From Apiosordaria backusii (taxonomy: Eukaryota > Ascomycota > Sordariomycetes > Sordariales > Lasiosphaeriaceae), in the NCBI GenBank assembly GCA_030549205.1, contig JAUKTV010000005.1:2046001-2110000 (forward strand): a DNA stretch of 64,000 nt, written 5' to 3'. The translations under genes were made by a program, and so were the position numbers. This document shows positions 11,558 through 23,117 of this stretch, in pieces (the first letter of the stretch is position 1; the number at the start of each line of letters is the position of its first letter). The notes under the pieces were generated by a model. The model saw nothing but the letters and a program-made list of their open reading frames with translations. It did no database searches and was not told where the DNA came from.

Positions 11558-12308
11558 CTTTGTTGAGATGCGGTGAGTTTAGGATGGAAGCCCGAGTGAG
11601 AGTTGCAAAATGAGCAGTAAGCGAATATGTTTTTTCAAATATAAAACAGTCTTCTCTTGTTTCATTAACTTCAGGTCGAAAATGTTGGGAGCGTGATGTT
11701 GCGAATGTTGAGTTGCTGTTTACTTAAGAGGATGAAATGAATGAGACTTGAACATCGGACATGCGACTGAGGCTTATCGTTGAACCCCACAGTAATCGCA
11801 CTGTGAGTCCGACCAAATTTCGCACTAGCAGACCTAAAGGTCACTGTGTTGACACTGTAAAAAGAACGTCCTCACAAGTGCTCCATTGACTTCAACACGA
11901 AACATCTCATGAACGCAGGATATATTACACCATAATGTACATTGCATGAGAGGCAAGAATGCACACTCTATTCGTTTCATTTATACAACATACGCCCGCC
12001 CAACTGGCTTATAGCGTCCAGCCACGTCTTGCTATCCTCTCTCTTCTCGCTGCCTCTCCCCCTTCAAATCGCTATCTTCATGTTAATGCGCCGTATCGCA
12101 ACCGCCGTCCCTTTCTTTTCGTAATACAAATCCTTGCGGATGCCAGGAGTCCATTAAAATGCAGAAAACGCCTCCAGAAATGCAAAACCCACCGGAACCC
12201 CTAACCAATGCAGTTATGTGTAGAAGCAGAATGAAGTGTTTTGGTCCCCGAAAACAAAGCGCCGTTCGTCGTTCGTCGTTCGTTCAAGGTGAGACCGATG
12301 CTAATCGG
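11558..12308. other. Intergenic region, cyclophilin promoter and Sgf11-like 3' flank
   Basis: Probable promoter of the minus-strand cyclophilin and 3' flank of the following minus-strand gene. No coding evidence. Confidence 0.45.
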
Positions 12309-13580
12309 TCAGCGTGGGGGCGAGGAAAGCGTGCCAGAAGACTCACTCTCTAGATCGCGTTCTCTCACTTTGGCCTTGTTCTTGCCAGCCGGCGGAGGCT
12401 GGCTAGGCTTCGCCACTTTGATCTTGTTCTTCGTCGGCGACGGCCCCTTTGGATTGCTCTTTTTTGGAGCAACCTGCACTGTCGAGTTCTTTCCTTCTTC
12501 GTCGTCTACTTTTTGTTCAACATTTAGCATGGAGCTGCCCTTGGCCTTTTCCTTCTTGGTGGTATTCGCCGCCTTGAGAACGACCTTGTTCTTCAGAGCG
12601 TTGTTGGCCAGTTTGATCTTCTTTTTTGGCTTAGAGGGATCCGACTCATCGGCATCGTCGTCCTCCTCAGCATCCCGCTTCTTGGGACTAGCAGCGCGAC
12701 TGCCGGGAAGTGGAGTACCCTTTTGACTGCCTGGTGGCGTGTTGTCATTGTTTTGACTGCCGCCATTGCTGTTGCTGATCTTTTGGGCTGCTGCCCTACT
12801 CGCATTGCGCCCACTGTTGCCGATACACGAGCCCATATGATTATTGAGACGCGTCACCAGGATGCAACGCTTGCACTTGGAACAAGTCGCGCTGGGAAAG
12901 CTGAGAACGTTGGGTGGTCGATCCTTAGCACTACCTTCTGTCCCTGGTACTGGTGAATTCGGATCGTTGGGGTCTTTCTTTTCCATATCTTTCTTCTTTT
13001 TGCCTCGGCCTGGCCCTGGAGCAACCCATGTCTGGCCGTATATATCGTAGCCTGGCTTCTCTATGTATGGGTGCCTCTTGCAGTAGATGACACCGAGGTC
13101 TGGCTTCTTCGCGCCTTTCCCATCTGTGGGGTGTAGTAGTTTCGGCAGGTTGCATCTTGGACAGAGGATCTCCTTGGTCGTCTTGAGGGGATTGCCCTTG
13201 AGGGTGACTTTTCCATCTTTGTAGATCGCCGCGTCCGTCTCAATCTCGACGTCGGGTCTTTGGTCTGGTGTCGACCCATCTATGGCATTGAGTGCGAGCT
13301 TCTCGACCTTGATGGCGGCTGTGTTGGCGCGAGCCGACTTCTCGTCTCGGTGGACCTTAATTAATAAATCGTGAACAAGGTCGTATAGAATGTCGTCGAG
13401 CACCGAGTGTGCCTGTAGAAATTAGCAGGCCGTACAAAAGTTGGCAGCACGAGGCAGGGCAGAGTTAGAGAGCGCAACGCGACCGGCAGCCATCAGACTT
13501 ACAAGCTTGTTCATGGGGGCCCCATCTTCGGGAGCGACGATGATACCGGCCTTGCCGGTGTCTCCCGTTTCCAATGACAT
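12309..13580 (-). CDS. Sgf11-like SAGA deubiquitinase-module zinc-finger protein
   Basis: Exon 1 is 13580-13503 and exon 2 is 13412-12309, joined in phase 0 (GTAAGT donor, GCTAAT branch site, CTACAG acceptor), giving 393 aa. An N-terminal helix (LDDILYDLVHDLLIKVHRDE, about residues 30-49) resembles the Sgf11 helix that binds the Ubp8 protease. A first Cys cluster follows (LCPRCNLPKLLHP, later YCKRHPYIEKPGYDIYG). Near residue 200 is a short C2HC finger (ATCSKCKRCILVTRLNNHMG followed by SC) that fits the Sgf11 finger bound to the nucleosome acidic patch. The C-terminal 170 residues are Lys/Ser/Pro-rich and probably disordered, with nuclear-localisation-like clusters (KPKKKIK). The expected role is histone H2B deubiquitination by SAGA. 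The exact C-terminus is uncertain, because a GTGAGT donor-like site lies close to the stop. Confidence 0.68.
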
Positions 13581-14649
13581 ATTGGTTGCCGTGTCTAGGG
13601 GAGGGGACAGGAGAAGGCTGAATGGTCGTGTGAGATAGTTTTGGGCTGTCTTGCAACGCCAACCGACACCATTCAGGCCAACCTTGCTAAGGTAATTGAG
13701 CCGGCTACCGAATTTTTGGGTCGCCTTCCCGCGACTTGGAGGTGCAAAAAAATGTCAGCCTCTTAGCACATAGCTCAGCTGCTCTGCACTACAGCAGATG
13801 TTCTGGCCGTGGGGAAAATAAGATAGTGTAATCGAATCTGATGCAGACCTCGCAACGGTAGGCAAAGAACTCGTCTGCAAACACAATCCTCTTGGCTAGT
13901 GTCGCGAATAATTGATGGCTGCGAATCTTGGGGCAGGCAAAAAGTTATCGGTAATAGGTATGAAGACTGGAGGGAAAAAGCTATCTCAGCAGCCACCTAT
14001 TTTCGCCGTAGGGGGTTGAGGTACCAAGGTTTAGCGGGAGCTAACAGCACGCGCGGGCGCAATAATCCCTGTGAGCTGGAGCGCTAGGGGTTTGCGGTAG
14101 GCCGGGGTTATGGATTTGCGTGTTCCTTGACCTCCTGTCGTGCCTCGGAATTGGACTGATCTCCAAGGACGGAGAAAGGGAAAGTGTTGCCAAGCAATTT
14201 TGACGTGTAATTCGATCTTGTTCACTTCCTGGTTTGTTTGTATCCTTTGATTCTTGACCAGTCTGCCTCCGGTCTACGATGTTTTGCTTGCTTATATTAC
14301 CCCGCTATGTATGCGCGACCCCCCAATGTTTCCAGCCCGATTCGTCCTGAGGCTGAGGCTGCATGTATGGGATAATTACCACCGACCCTCGACGTGGCAG
14401 AAAACGGGGGATCTGCCAATATCAGATTCCATCATCCATTGCGATTTGCGTGGGGACCAATCATAACTAGGTCTAAGCGTGTTCCCTGATCCCGTTTTAA
14501 GTTCTAGGGGGTGTCCATCAGGGGTCCTCGTCCAGCACAAAGAACATTCCGCTTGTTGACAAGTTTAAACTTGCACCTCCATCAATCCCATCACCACAAA
14601 AGAAACATGACTGGTTTATGACAGCAAGTAATCCATACAACCGCTAAAC
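13581..14649. promoter_or_regulatory. Divergent promoter region of the Sgf11-like and NAA50-like genes
   Basis: About 1.07 kb separates two divergent start codons. No open frame in it looks coding. No specific element is claimed. Confidence 0.4.
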
Positions 14650-15990
14650 ATGTCCCAACCACAACAGCCTTCCATCCGCTCGTTCTTTCAGCCCCGGCCT
14701 CAACCCGCCTACGCTGCCCCTCCATCGAGTGCGCCGCCTCGAAACCAACTTCAAGACGACACCCAGAACACCTGCGATGACGCGACTAAGTCTACACCAG
14801 CGCCGGTCCCTCCTCCCCCGGCGCCGCCGCTACCTCCAACAACTGAATCACCCAGATATCCCTCACCCGTTGCGGCCCCAAAGTCCGCCCCGATCCCAAT
14901 AACCCTCCCCCCAACCATCCCCGTCCTCCCCTCACCACCCTCTCTCCCCTCCGGCGCAACCATTGTCCCCCTCGAAGAGCAACACATCCCCGCCCTCCGC
15001 CGAATCAACGCCCTCCTCCTCCCCGTAGCCTACCCAGACTCCTTCTACTCCAAAGTCCTCGACCCCCTCGTCTCCGGCCTCTTCTCCCGCGCCATCCTCT
15101 GGCAAGACTCCCCCTCCGACCCCCCCAAGCTCATTGGCGGCCTAGTCTGCCGTCTCGAACCAAACTTCTTCCTCGACAGCAACGGCCAACCCCTAGCCAA
15201 CCCACCACCGCCTCTAGGGAGCAACCTCAAACCCAACGCCTCCGTCTCCCTCGACACCCCCTACCACGCAATCTACATCCAATCCCTCGCCCTCCTCTCC
15301 CCATACCGATCCCTCGGTCTCGCCGCCGCGGCCCTAGAGCACATCATCGCCTCAGCAACCCTCCTCCCAGCCGCCGGAGCAAGTATCGACGCGAGAACAA
15401 TCTACGCCCACGTCTGGACCGAAAACGAAGAAGGACTAAAGTGGTACGAGTCCCGCCGTTTCTCCCGAGATACTAGTGGCCCAGTAAAAGGGTACTACTT
15501 CAAGTTACGACCCGACACAGCCTGGATAGTATCACGGCATATCGGTCCCGGATCTTCTTCCTCCATCCCTTCTCCCCAGCCAACAATCACAACAACAACC
15601 AGATCCCCACTCCCACCAACGCAAACCAACCCCAGCGTTCTCACCGCAGCAGTCAACCTACCTCCAATGGGCTCCTTACTCTCCACCACCACCACCGCCC
15701 CTCCAAAGGGCCCACCGCGTAAATCACCGATTACCTCTCCTTCTTCGTCTACTACATCGCTATCATATCAAAATACCCGGCCAGAGATGGAATGGAACGA
15801 CCTCCCCGCCGAAATGGTTGCCGGCGGCAGCAGCGGGAGAGGAGGCGGTCTCGCTCCTCCTCCGCCGAGAGGTGGTGGTGGTGGTGGTGGAAGTGGTGCT
15901 GGGTCTTCGGCGACAAGTTCGAGGAGTAGCTCCAGAATTGGAAAAAAGAAGGAGAGGGCCTACCCTTCGGCGGCGTTTGGGCAGCAGTAA
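14650..15990 (+). CDS. GNAT acetyltransferase, NAA50/San-like, with N-terminal PIP-box
   Basis: An uninterrupted 446-aa frame. Residues 6-13 read QPSIRSFF, an exact PIP-box (Q-x-x-I-x-x-F-F) for PCNA binding. A Pro-rich linker leads to a GNAT domain at about residues 105-300: LRRINALLLPVAYPDSFYSK resembles the substrate-side strand of NAA50, IYIQSLALLSPYRSLGLAAA is the acetyl-CoA-binding motif A (R/Q-x-x-G-x-G/A type), and YAHVWTENEEGLKWYESRRF is motif B. The C-terminal 140 residues are low-complexity with a poly-Gly tract. NAA50/San enzymes acetylate protein N-termini and are needed for sister-chromatid cohesion in animals. A PIP-box is also found on the unrelated cohesin acetyltransferase Eco1, so a replication-fork role is plausible but inferred. 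Confidence 0.8.
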   Translation: MSQPQQPSIRSFFQPRPQPAYAAPPSSAPPRNQLQDDTQNTCDDATKSTPAPVPPPPAPPLPPTTESPRYPSPVAAPKSAPIPITLPPTIPVLPSPPSLPSGATIVPLEEQHIPALRRINALLLPVAYPDSFYSKVLDPLVSGLFSRAILWQDSPSDPPKLIGGLVCRLEPNFFLDSNGQPLANPPPPLGSNLKPNASVSLDTPYHAIYIQSLALLSPYRSLGLAAAALEHIIASATLLPAAGASIDARTIYAHVWTENEEGLKWYESRRFSRDTSGPVKGYYFKLRPDTAWIVSRHIGPGSSSSIPSPQPTITTTTRSPLPPTQTNPSVLTAAVNLPPMGSLLSTTTTAPPKGPPRKSPITSPSSSTTSLSYQNTRPEMEWNDLPAEMVAGGSSGRGGGLAPPPPRGGGGGGGSGAGSSATSSRSSSRIGKKKERAYPSAAFGQQ

Positions 15991-17123
15991 TCGATCGGGT
16001 GGTATTGGAAACAGGGCCTTTCTATTACCAGTGAGATATGAATTTGGGGGGTTGGATTGGGATACAGAGTAGATGTGGGTTTAATCATATACAGCGCCCG
16101 GTAAAGAAAACACAACAGACATAAGTAGACAGACATCAGGATGCAAAAAACAAGAGAGGGGGTAGGGTAAAAATGAGAAGGAAGTTATATAAATACAGAC
16201 AGACAGACAGACTTTGTTTAGTTTCACTTGTTAGTAGATAGAGCGTCGGGGGGAGGGAGAGAAAATGACTTGGTTCTTTCTTTACTCACAGATATTATTA
16301 TTAGAATGAAAGATGCGAAACATAAATCACCAATAATTTTTAACTACGGTTGGTTGGTTCGTGAAACATGTAAACATTTCGCCAATGACCCTTTTTAGGT
16401 GGGGTTGATTTTATGTCATCTCAAAAAAAGGCTGATCTGGCAGGGTGATAATAACACAGTTCGGGAGAAAAAGGGCTCCTCTTCACATAGCAGTAGATAG
16501 CAAACAACTCAAATTCAAGCACACATCAACAACACCTTGATTTTCAGCATCAGGTTCCTAACAGCGACGCTAAACAACTTTCAAAAACTAAACCAACAAC
16601 TCGCAATAAAACTACCATTTAACAGAATCGGTAAAGACAAGAAACCTCTTGTTCAAGGGGGCGTATGTTGTGTTGTGCACCAGAACCGAAAAAAACCATC
16701 TTCTTCCGTCCTACCCATACTACCATTGTAACAAACCCGCAACCCTATTTAGGAGAGTGAAAGAAAAAAAAAGTACATGAATAATCCGACACCAGTTTAC
16801 ATTTAGGCTGAGGCCAGAGCAAGCGAACAGGAAACAGCATCTTTGTACTTCGAATGCTCATATATTCGTCATCATCTTTTTTGTGTTGAGTAACACACAC
16901 GCCAGTCCAGCCAGCCAACTCAGGTATCCCAACCAATGGCCCTTTCTGGCTGTGGTATCCTAATCTTACCATATCACTCTTACATGACGATACAACACCG
17001 CTCTCCTTCCTTCCTCGAGAAAGGAGACACCGAGCCCGCCCGCAAGCCGGACCGACTCGAGCGCTTGGAGCGCTTCTCGGGCGAGAATGGAGAACGTGAG
17101 AGTCTCGACTGCTTTTTGGACCT
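15991..17123. other. Convergent 3' region
   Basis: Between the plus-strand acetyltransferase and the minus-strand glucokinase. It is AT-rich in places, with an (AGAC)4 run at 16197-16212. I see no gene. Confidence 0.5.
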
Positions 17124-18842
17124 CTAGTCCTGAGCAGCCGTCGCACTAGTCTCTGGCACAACAGTGAGGTTATTACTTTTGGCGTTGGAGCGCAGCTCGC
17201 CGAGGTAATCAGCTGTGGTCAATCTCTTCTCCATCCCGGCAGCGACGAGGGCAATCAAAGCAGCACCGACACCGGATCCATCCTTCGCGATACCAATGCG
17301 GATGCGCTTGGCGCCCTCCTCACCAATGCCATCGACAGTGCGCAAAGCCTCGTAGATCATGTCCCTGAAGTAGGGGTAGTGCTCGACCAAGCTGCCGTCA
17401 ACGCCGATGTCGACGGGCTCGTCAGCGTTGGCAGGATCAGTCAGCTTGCCTGTCTGCAAAACGATGGCGGCGATGGCGACAGCGGAGAGGCGCGCGGAGC
17501 GGCGGCCGATGGCGTTGGCGATAGCCTTGAATGCCTGGGCATCGTCGAGACCAGCAGAGTAGATGCCCAACTGCTTTTCAAGCTCACCACGGAGGGTCGA
17601 CAGCTCGGGGGTGTTGTCCGCCGCGGCGACCGACATGATGGCCGTGTCAAGGCCCCACTGGGTGTAGACGCTCGAGTCCGAGACAATGTTGGTCGTTGAC
17701 TTCCAGTCGTTGGAGCTAGAGTTTTCATCTCTGAGAAACGATACCTTGGGGTCCTTCAGGAGGTCGATGATAACGAGGCGCAGAATTTCGCCCAGGAACA
17801 TACCCGACACACGCTTCTCGTACATTTGAATACCAGGGTTGGGGCTCGCCTTGTCAAGGGCAACGTCCCACGCGGTGTTGGGAAGGACACTGAGCTGGTT
17901 GTCGAACGAGCCCCACTCGGTGTTGATGACCATCTCTCCGGTAGTCTTGTCATACTCGCCAGAAAGGGGCTTCTTGAGGTTGGACAGCTTCTCAACGTAC
18001 GCGCCATTGGTGCCAGTGCCGAAGATGGCACCCAGCACGGTGCCGGTCTTGCCTGGAGAAGAGTACGAACGGGCCATGAGGGTACCCACCGTGTCGTTGA
18101 CAAGAGCCGCCACCTTGACGGGAAGGTGGAGCTTGTCGATCTCGTCTTGGAGAAGCGCGCATACATCCTTACCAACAGCATCCGGAATATCAAAGCCCTT
18201 TGTCCATCTTATGAGCGTGCCCTTGTTGATTCCTACTTGCTGTACTGGGAAACTGAAGGTGAAGCCTAACCGGAAAACGTGCTCGTCCTTGTAACCGTCT
18301 GGGGAGCTCATGGTCATCCGCCGGCGAACATGCTGCTCGAAGTGGTCTTCGTGGTGTGTGTGGAGGAACAATTCGACTTGTTTGGCAAGGAAGGCGAACA
18401 GCTCTTGCGCCGTCTTGGCAACCATAAGCTCTCTTGGGATAGCGACCTTGGAGAAGGTCAAGTTGAAAGTGGTGTCGCCATTGAGCTGGATCGAGCAAAC
18501 GCGGAAGTTGGTGCCGCCAAGGTCGACAGCCATATACAGGCCCTGGGGACAAGGTATCAGCGACGAGAACCAGGTGCGGCGACATTTACAACCAGCGTAC
18601 TAACCTTCTCGGTGCCATTGGGCACGCCCGTCACGTATGTGGGAATTTGGCTCAGACTGGTCCCGTCCTTTTCCAACCCCTCCGCTGTGCGACACTGGGT
18701 TAGAAACTAAGCTGTCTATGGGTGAGACCACTGTGTGCTACTTACTCATTTGACGGCGGAACTCGTTGACGGCGCTATTCACCTGATCATCTGTGTAATC
18801 GAACTGCGCGGCAATGGCCGCGGATTGGGCTTCGAGGGCCAT
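17124..18842 (-). CDS. Glucokinase
   Basis: Exons are 18842-18746, 18684-18605 and 18542-17124, in phase throughout, with donors GTAAGT and GTTAGT and a third exon starting at GLYMAVDLGG. The product is 531 aa. It phosphorylates glucose with ATP at the head of glycolysis in the cytosol. Diagnostic motifs are AVDLGGTNFRVCSI (phosphate-1 loop), LGFTFSFPVQQVGINKGTLI followed by RWTKGF (sugar binding), NDTVGTLMA, FGTGTNGAYVE and the C-terminal GVDGSLVEHYP. The N-terminus AAIAAQFDYTDDQV and the segment SLSQIPTYVTGVPNGTEKG match ascomycete glucokinases rather than hexokinases, which have a different WV-x-SFPTG region. An in-frame upstream Met at 19031 would add 63 residues, with a basic amphipathic start; I prefer 18842 because the family begins there. 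Confidence 0.93.
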
Positions 18843-21800
18843 TTTGAGAGGTTTTGAAACCGGAGCTTCCGTTGGAAAGGGGACAGAGAGGGGGTTGCCA
18901 CAAGTTGGAGAGGCCTGGTCGTTCACGGCGAGGGGCGAGTGCGCAGCTCTGAAGAGGGGACGGGCGTTATTGAAGATATCAGAATAAAACAGCTTTGCGT
19001 CACGAAGAAAGAACTGGAGGGCCTGTGCCAATGTTTAGTTGGGTGTTGGGTATAAGAATAGGAGTGGATGTGGTGGAGGAGCGAAGGAGGCTTCGGGGTT
19101 GGTGGCACATGGGAGCTGGGGGACATGATGGAGAGTGATGGATGCTGATGCGGGGCACTGGGGGCGGGCGCGGCGGGGTGCTGCGTGACATAAGAGCTCC
19201 CGGTCTCTTTGAGCTTCCCTGTTTCGAGCTTTCCAAGCAACACGGTATGGGACAAAAACTTACAAAGACGAGCACCAGAAAGGCCACAGAACACAGATGA
19301 AGCAGACCAGACGAAGCAGACAATGACCTGCGCGAATTAGATTTATGTTTGGCAGCAGCTGGTGAGCTGTTAAAGGCGCGCCAAAAGGCGCCTGGTGACT
19401 TTGGAGACGACGTTTTGACGGCGGGGCTTGACGGAAACGCCAAGGAATTCGTCGGTGGAGGGGCTGCCGCGGTGGGCTGCTTCTGTTGGGTTGTGCGCTG
19501 ATAGGTCAGCCGGGGGATGAGGCGGGGACCCCGCGGGGTTTCTTGGCTAAGAAACGGGCCGTATCTGGGTGATAAAATCACCCGATGAAGTCATGGGCGG
19601 ACTTGAGGTTGTGGTTTCCGTTGCAAGGCTCTTGGAGGGCTGCAGCTATCGAAATTGCGCAGCGACTCCGGACGTGATGTGGGAGCGAGCTCCGTTGGGT
19701 GTCCTAGAATCGGCCAAATAGGCGGTGCTAATTCGGCTTTCTAAACGCTTTGAATCCGCCGCAGGTCTCCTGAACTCTAGGGTACCGTGTTATAGTCAGG
19801 TACTAGTAGGGTGCCTGTCGTGAAATGTGTCTAGCTCGTCGTCTAGGTCGAGCCCGTTCCTACACTATTGTTTGTTCTTCGCGATACTAGGACAAGCCGA
19901 GTTCTGTTGAGAGTCCGAGTGTTGTTCGTCCTTGCCTGCCCCAGTCTTCAGGCCGGCTCCGAGGATGCGTCCGATATTATTTGCTGCTGTGCCAATTGGC
20001 CAATGCTAGCCAGCCACTCGGAATCTTCAAGCACGCCGTATTTATGAAACGGAAGTCGCGATAGGTATAGATCTCGTCAACTTCTCCGTCAGGCTCTCGG
20101 CACTCGATAATTAGGAGTAGCTTGCTCCGGGGGGAAGTGACAGTCGGGTACGGCGGCAGAGTCGTATCGAGGTATCGAGACAGGAAGGCTAGAAATAGCT
20201 CACTGATTTAGAGGTGTTAACTCGTCTTTCAGGTTGAGGAACTGAGAAGAGAATGAGAGAGGGGCGGCTCTACAGGAACAGTACGTATATGTGGGTTTTG
20301 AATGTTTCGGCGGTCTGATCGAGCTGGCACAGGCGCGCTGAAATAGCTGCAGTCAAGAGACACGCTCACGGCCCAAGTACAACGCCAAGAAATGCAAGAT
20401 CCAGGAGGGCAAAAGCGGCGAAGAAAGAGGAATGCAATATACTGTACATTTATACTCGGACGAGGGTATGAAGCCATCGTGGTCTCAACAGCAAAGAGAG
20501 ACCCATAGAAACTGAAGGAATTAAGCGACCTTATACCTTCAACTCTTGGCCGTTCACATCCCACGGAATACATTTGAAGAAGGTCACCAAAGCAGACATT
20601 ACCATTGGGCAGCCAATATCCAATGCCGTGGTGAACCAGGACCACAAGATGGGAAAAACCCGGTTCCACCCCGCATATTCCATGTAACCAAGATCAAGGC
20701 ATCCTCTCCAGCCGACTTACACGGCTTTTCAGATCGATGATTGGTTGACACCAACCACCTCCACTTGGACCGCATTCACGAACCCGAGGGGTCTCGATCA
20801 AGTGCCCAAGGCCAAGAAGAACGTTGACTACCACATGTGGACAATTACCGAGAAGAACAAAGGCCTCTGTCTTGGATAGGTCCTGGGAAGAACCCCTGGG
20901 TCGGCTCCAATATACACGAGCTTCGATGCCCTCCTTCACCCCTCTCATCAGATCAGAGGTTTCAGACGACTAAGATCCTATTATTTACCTTCACACCTCT
21001 GGCACATACAGCATAGGTTATCACCTGGTCGATAAACCCTGAATGTGGGAATATATTAGGTCGAAGTATCCATCAACATTCTGTTTTATCAAGCAGTTCC
21101 GGAGTTGCCGCCAACTCACCTACAGCAACCACAGGTATCCACCTACCCTGGTGCGAAGTCGTAAACTAAACATAGGGTCTCGAACGTTTAACTCTAAGTT
21201 GACAGGATGATGTCAGTGAGTATTCGAGGCTCAAAGTTAAGAGGCCGTCTCCACCATGCATCACCGCCGGTGCCATGTACGCAGGTGGCTGTTAAAACTA
21301 TACGTATAACCATGTTAATTCTTTTTTTGCCAGGAGGTTATCAAACCCATGACCTGAAATTACGTACCTGTGGGTGTTGAGAATCCAGACAACTCAAGGC
21401 CTGCATTTCGAATATATAGACCTTCTGTATTCAATCTTTATCCTATCCATGGTAACCTCCTACGAAAACCAGCTGCAAGAACGACCATGAGAATCCGCAA
21501 GACATCATGTCTGGTTGCCAACAGACCACAGACACTATCCTGGCAACTTCGGACGAGCGGCAGAGTAAATCTCGAAGCAGAACTCACAATGACTGGATGC
21601 ATGACCCCGCGTTCTTAACGATGTGGGTGGCTTTACTCTACCTTAACTTGAATCTCTAGCTATCTAGAAAGGATCACTGGTTTTTGGTCAACTTTCGACT
21701 ACGGACTGGCAATGAAGGTGTGGGAGACAGGGATAAAGTATGATGAATCATGTGGACAAGAATGGGACGATAGCCAAGTGAAGAACAACAGAAACCATGG

Positions 21801-22047
21801 CATACAGCAAGACACCACCACTCAGTCAAGCGTTATCATTCTCTTTCATGGATTACCATCAACATGTATATACATAACCAACCAAAAGCAACCCCCCCCC
21901 CTCAACCAAATAACAAAAACCAAAACTAAAGAAAGGGTATCACATCTCTCTCACAATCTCATCTCACATCATCAACACATATCATACAAACTTCCCGTCC
22001 ATATCATCCAAGCCCCCCTTACAGTCAACATAAAGAGCGATTGATCA
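18843..22047. other. Gene-poor 3.2-kb region
   Basis: The part next to 18842 is the glucokinase promoter and 5' UTR. The rest has no gene I can defend. A minus-strand open stretch at 20948-20694 ends at a good GTAAGT donor (about 20702-20707), but no acceptor gives a credible second exon; an overlapping open frame at 20669-20229 has no recognisable domain. It may hold a lineage-specific gene or the relic of one. Confidence 0.4.
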
Positions 22048-23117
22048 TTAACCCGCCAACAAAACCCCAAAGCCCCACTCCGGCACCGCAGTATGACTTG
22101 AGTTCAATCCATTCTTCATCCAGCAGGTATGCTCCCCAGCCTTATCCCCCTCCATAACCCCCCACCCAGCCCCAGTACATTCCTTCTTCTTTGAACACAG
22201 CTCCAAGCAGTCCCTAAATGTCTTGACCTTTGCGTTGGAAATTTCTTTGGCTTCCCCGTTCTCGGAGTAATCCACCCCGCAGAGGGTGATGAATTTCTTT
22301 CCATTGTTGGAGAGGTAGTGTGTTCCTTGACTTTGGGGGCAGGAGAGGCCTGTACCGGTGGCTGAGGGAGAGGTACCGCTTGTGGTGGAAGTTGGGGAGG
22401 AGGGGGAAACGGTGGTTGTTATGTACACCGTGGCGGGCGCTTCTGTAGGGGTTGTGGTGGTTGGGAGAGTTGATAATCTGTATCATTTAGTTAGTATGAG
22501 TAGAGATGATAGGGTTGGGATATGGAGATATCATACCCAGCTGTCTCAGCACTTTCAGGCTTCTTCGCAAGCCCAACACCGAGTCCCACCCCAATAGCGA
22601 TAGCCAACAGCACCAACCCCCCTACCGCCAAAAGCAACAGAAATAACCCCCTCTTCACACCGCAAATCGTCCCAGCGAGGCGAGGTCTCCTCCGTTCCCG
22701 TTCGATAGGCGGAACAGCTAGTGTACCGGCCGGAGCAGTGACAGGTGTTCCCGGATACCGAGGGACAGGGTCGAAATCCCCGTCGGGAGACCAGTTGTAA
22801 CTTCCTTGCTGTCCTCCGTTTCGGTGGTGATGATGAGCTGGGTTTACTGTCGCTAGCGGGTAAGTGCCTGGGGCGTTGACCGAACCCTGTACCCGGAGAG
22901 GATCCGGCAGCGGTGGTTCGACGACCGATTTCTCGTCGGAGTAGAGGGGTGATGAAACTGATAGCTGACTCTGGACTGCCGTAGTCGCTCCCGAGGTAGC
23001 TTGGGAGACCCTTCGATCGTGCGAATAGCGAGGTTGTTGCTGTTGGGACTGGAGAAACGCTCGTTGACTGTCTCGCGTTGAAGGGCGGTAGATGTCCATC
23101 ATGATCACGATTACCAA
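22048..23117 (-). CDS. Single-pass membrane protein with small Cys-rich C-terminal domain
   Basis: Exon 1 is 23117-22537 and exon 2 is 22477-22048. A 59-nt intron (GTATGA donor, ACTAAC branch site, TACAG acceptor) joins them in phase, giving 336 aa. The first about 155 residues are polar and Gln/Pro/Ser-rich, with a basic stretch (ERERRRPRL) just before a transmembrane helix (GLFLLLLAVGGLVLLAIAIG, about residues 160-185). After it come a Thr/Ser/Pro-rich stalk (PTTTTPTEAPATVYITTT) and a roughly 90-residue domain with six cysteines (contexts LSC, TLC, RDC, ELC, KEC, HTC). The spacing resembles PAN/apple-like modules. No signal peptide is seen, so an N-in, C-out topology is inferred, with the Cys domain at the wall side. 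A start at the second or third nearby Met (about 23102-23099) is equally possible. No close function recognised. Confidence 0.72.

Noticed and set aside
20229..20948. Possible two-exon gene on the minus strand
   Set aside because: A good GTAAGT donor exists, but no acceptor gives a phase-consistent second exon and no domain is seen.
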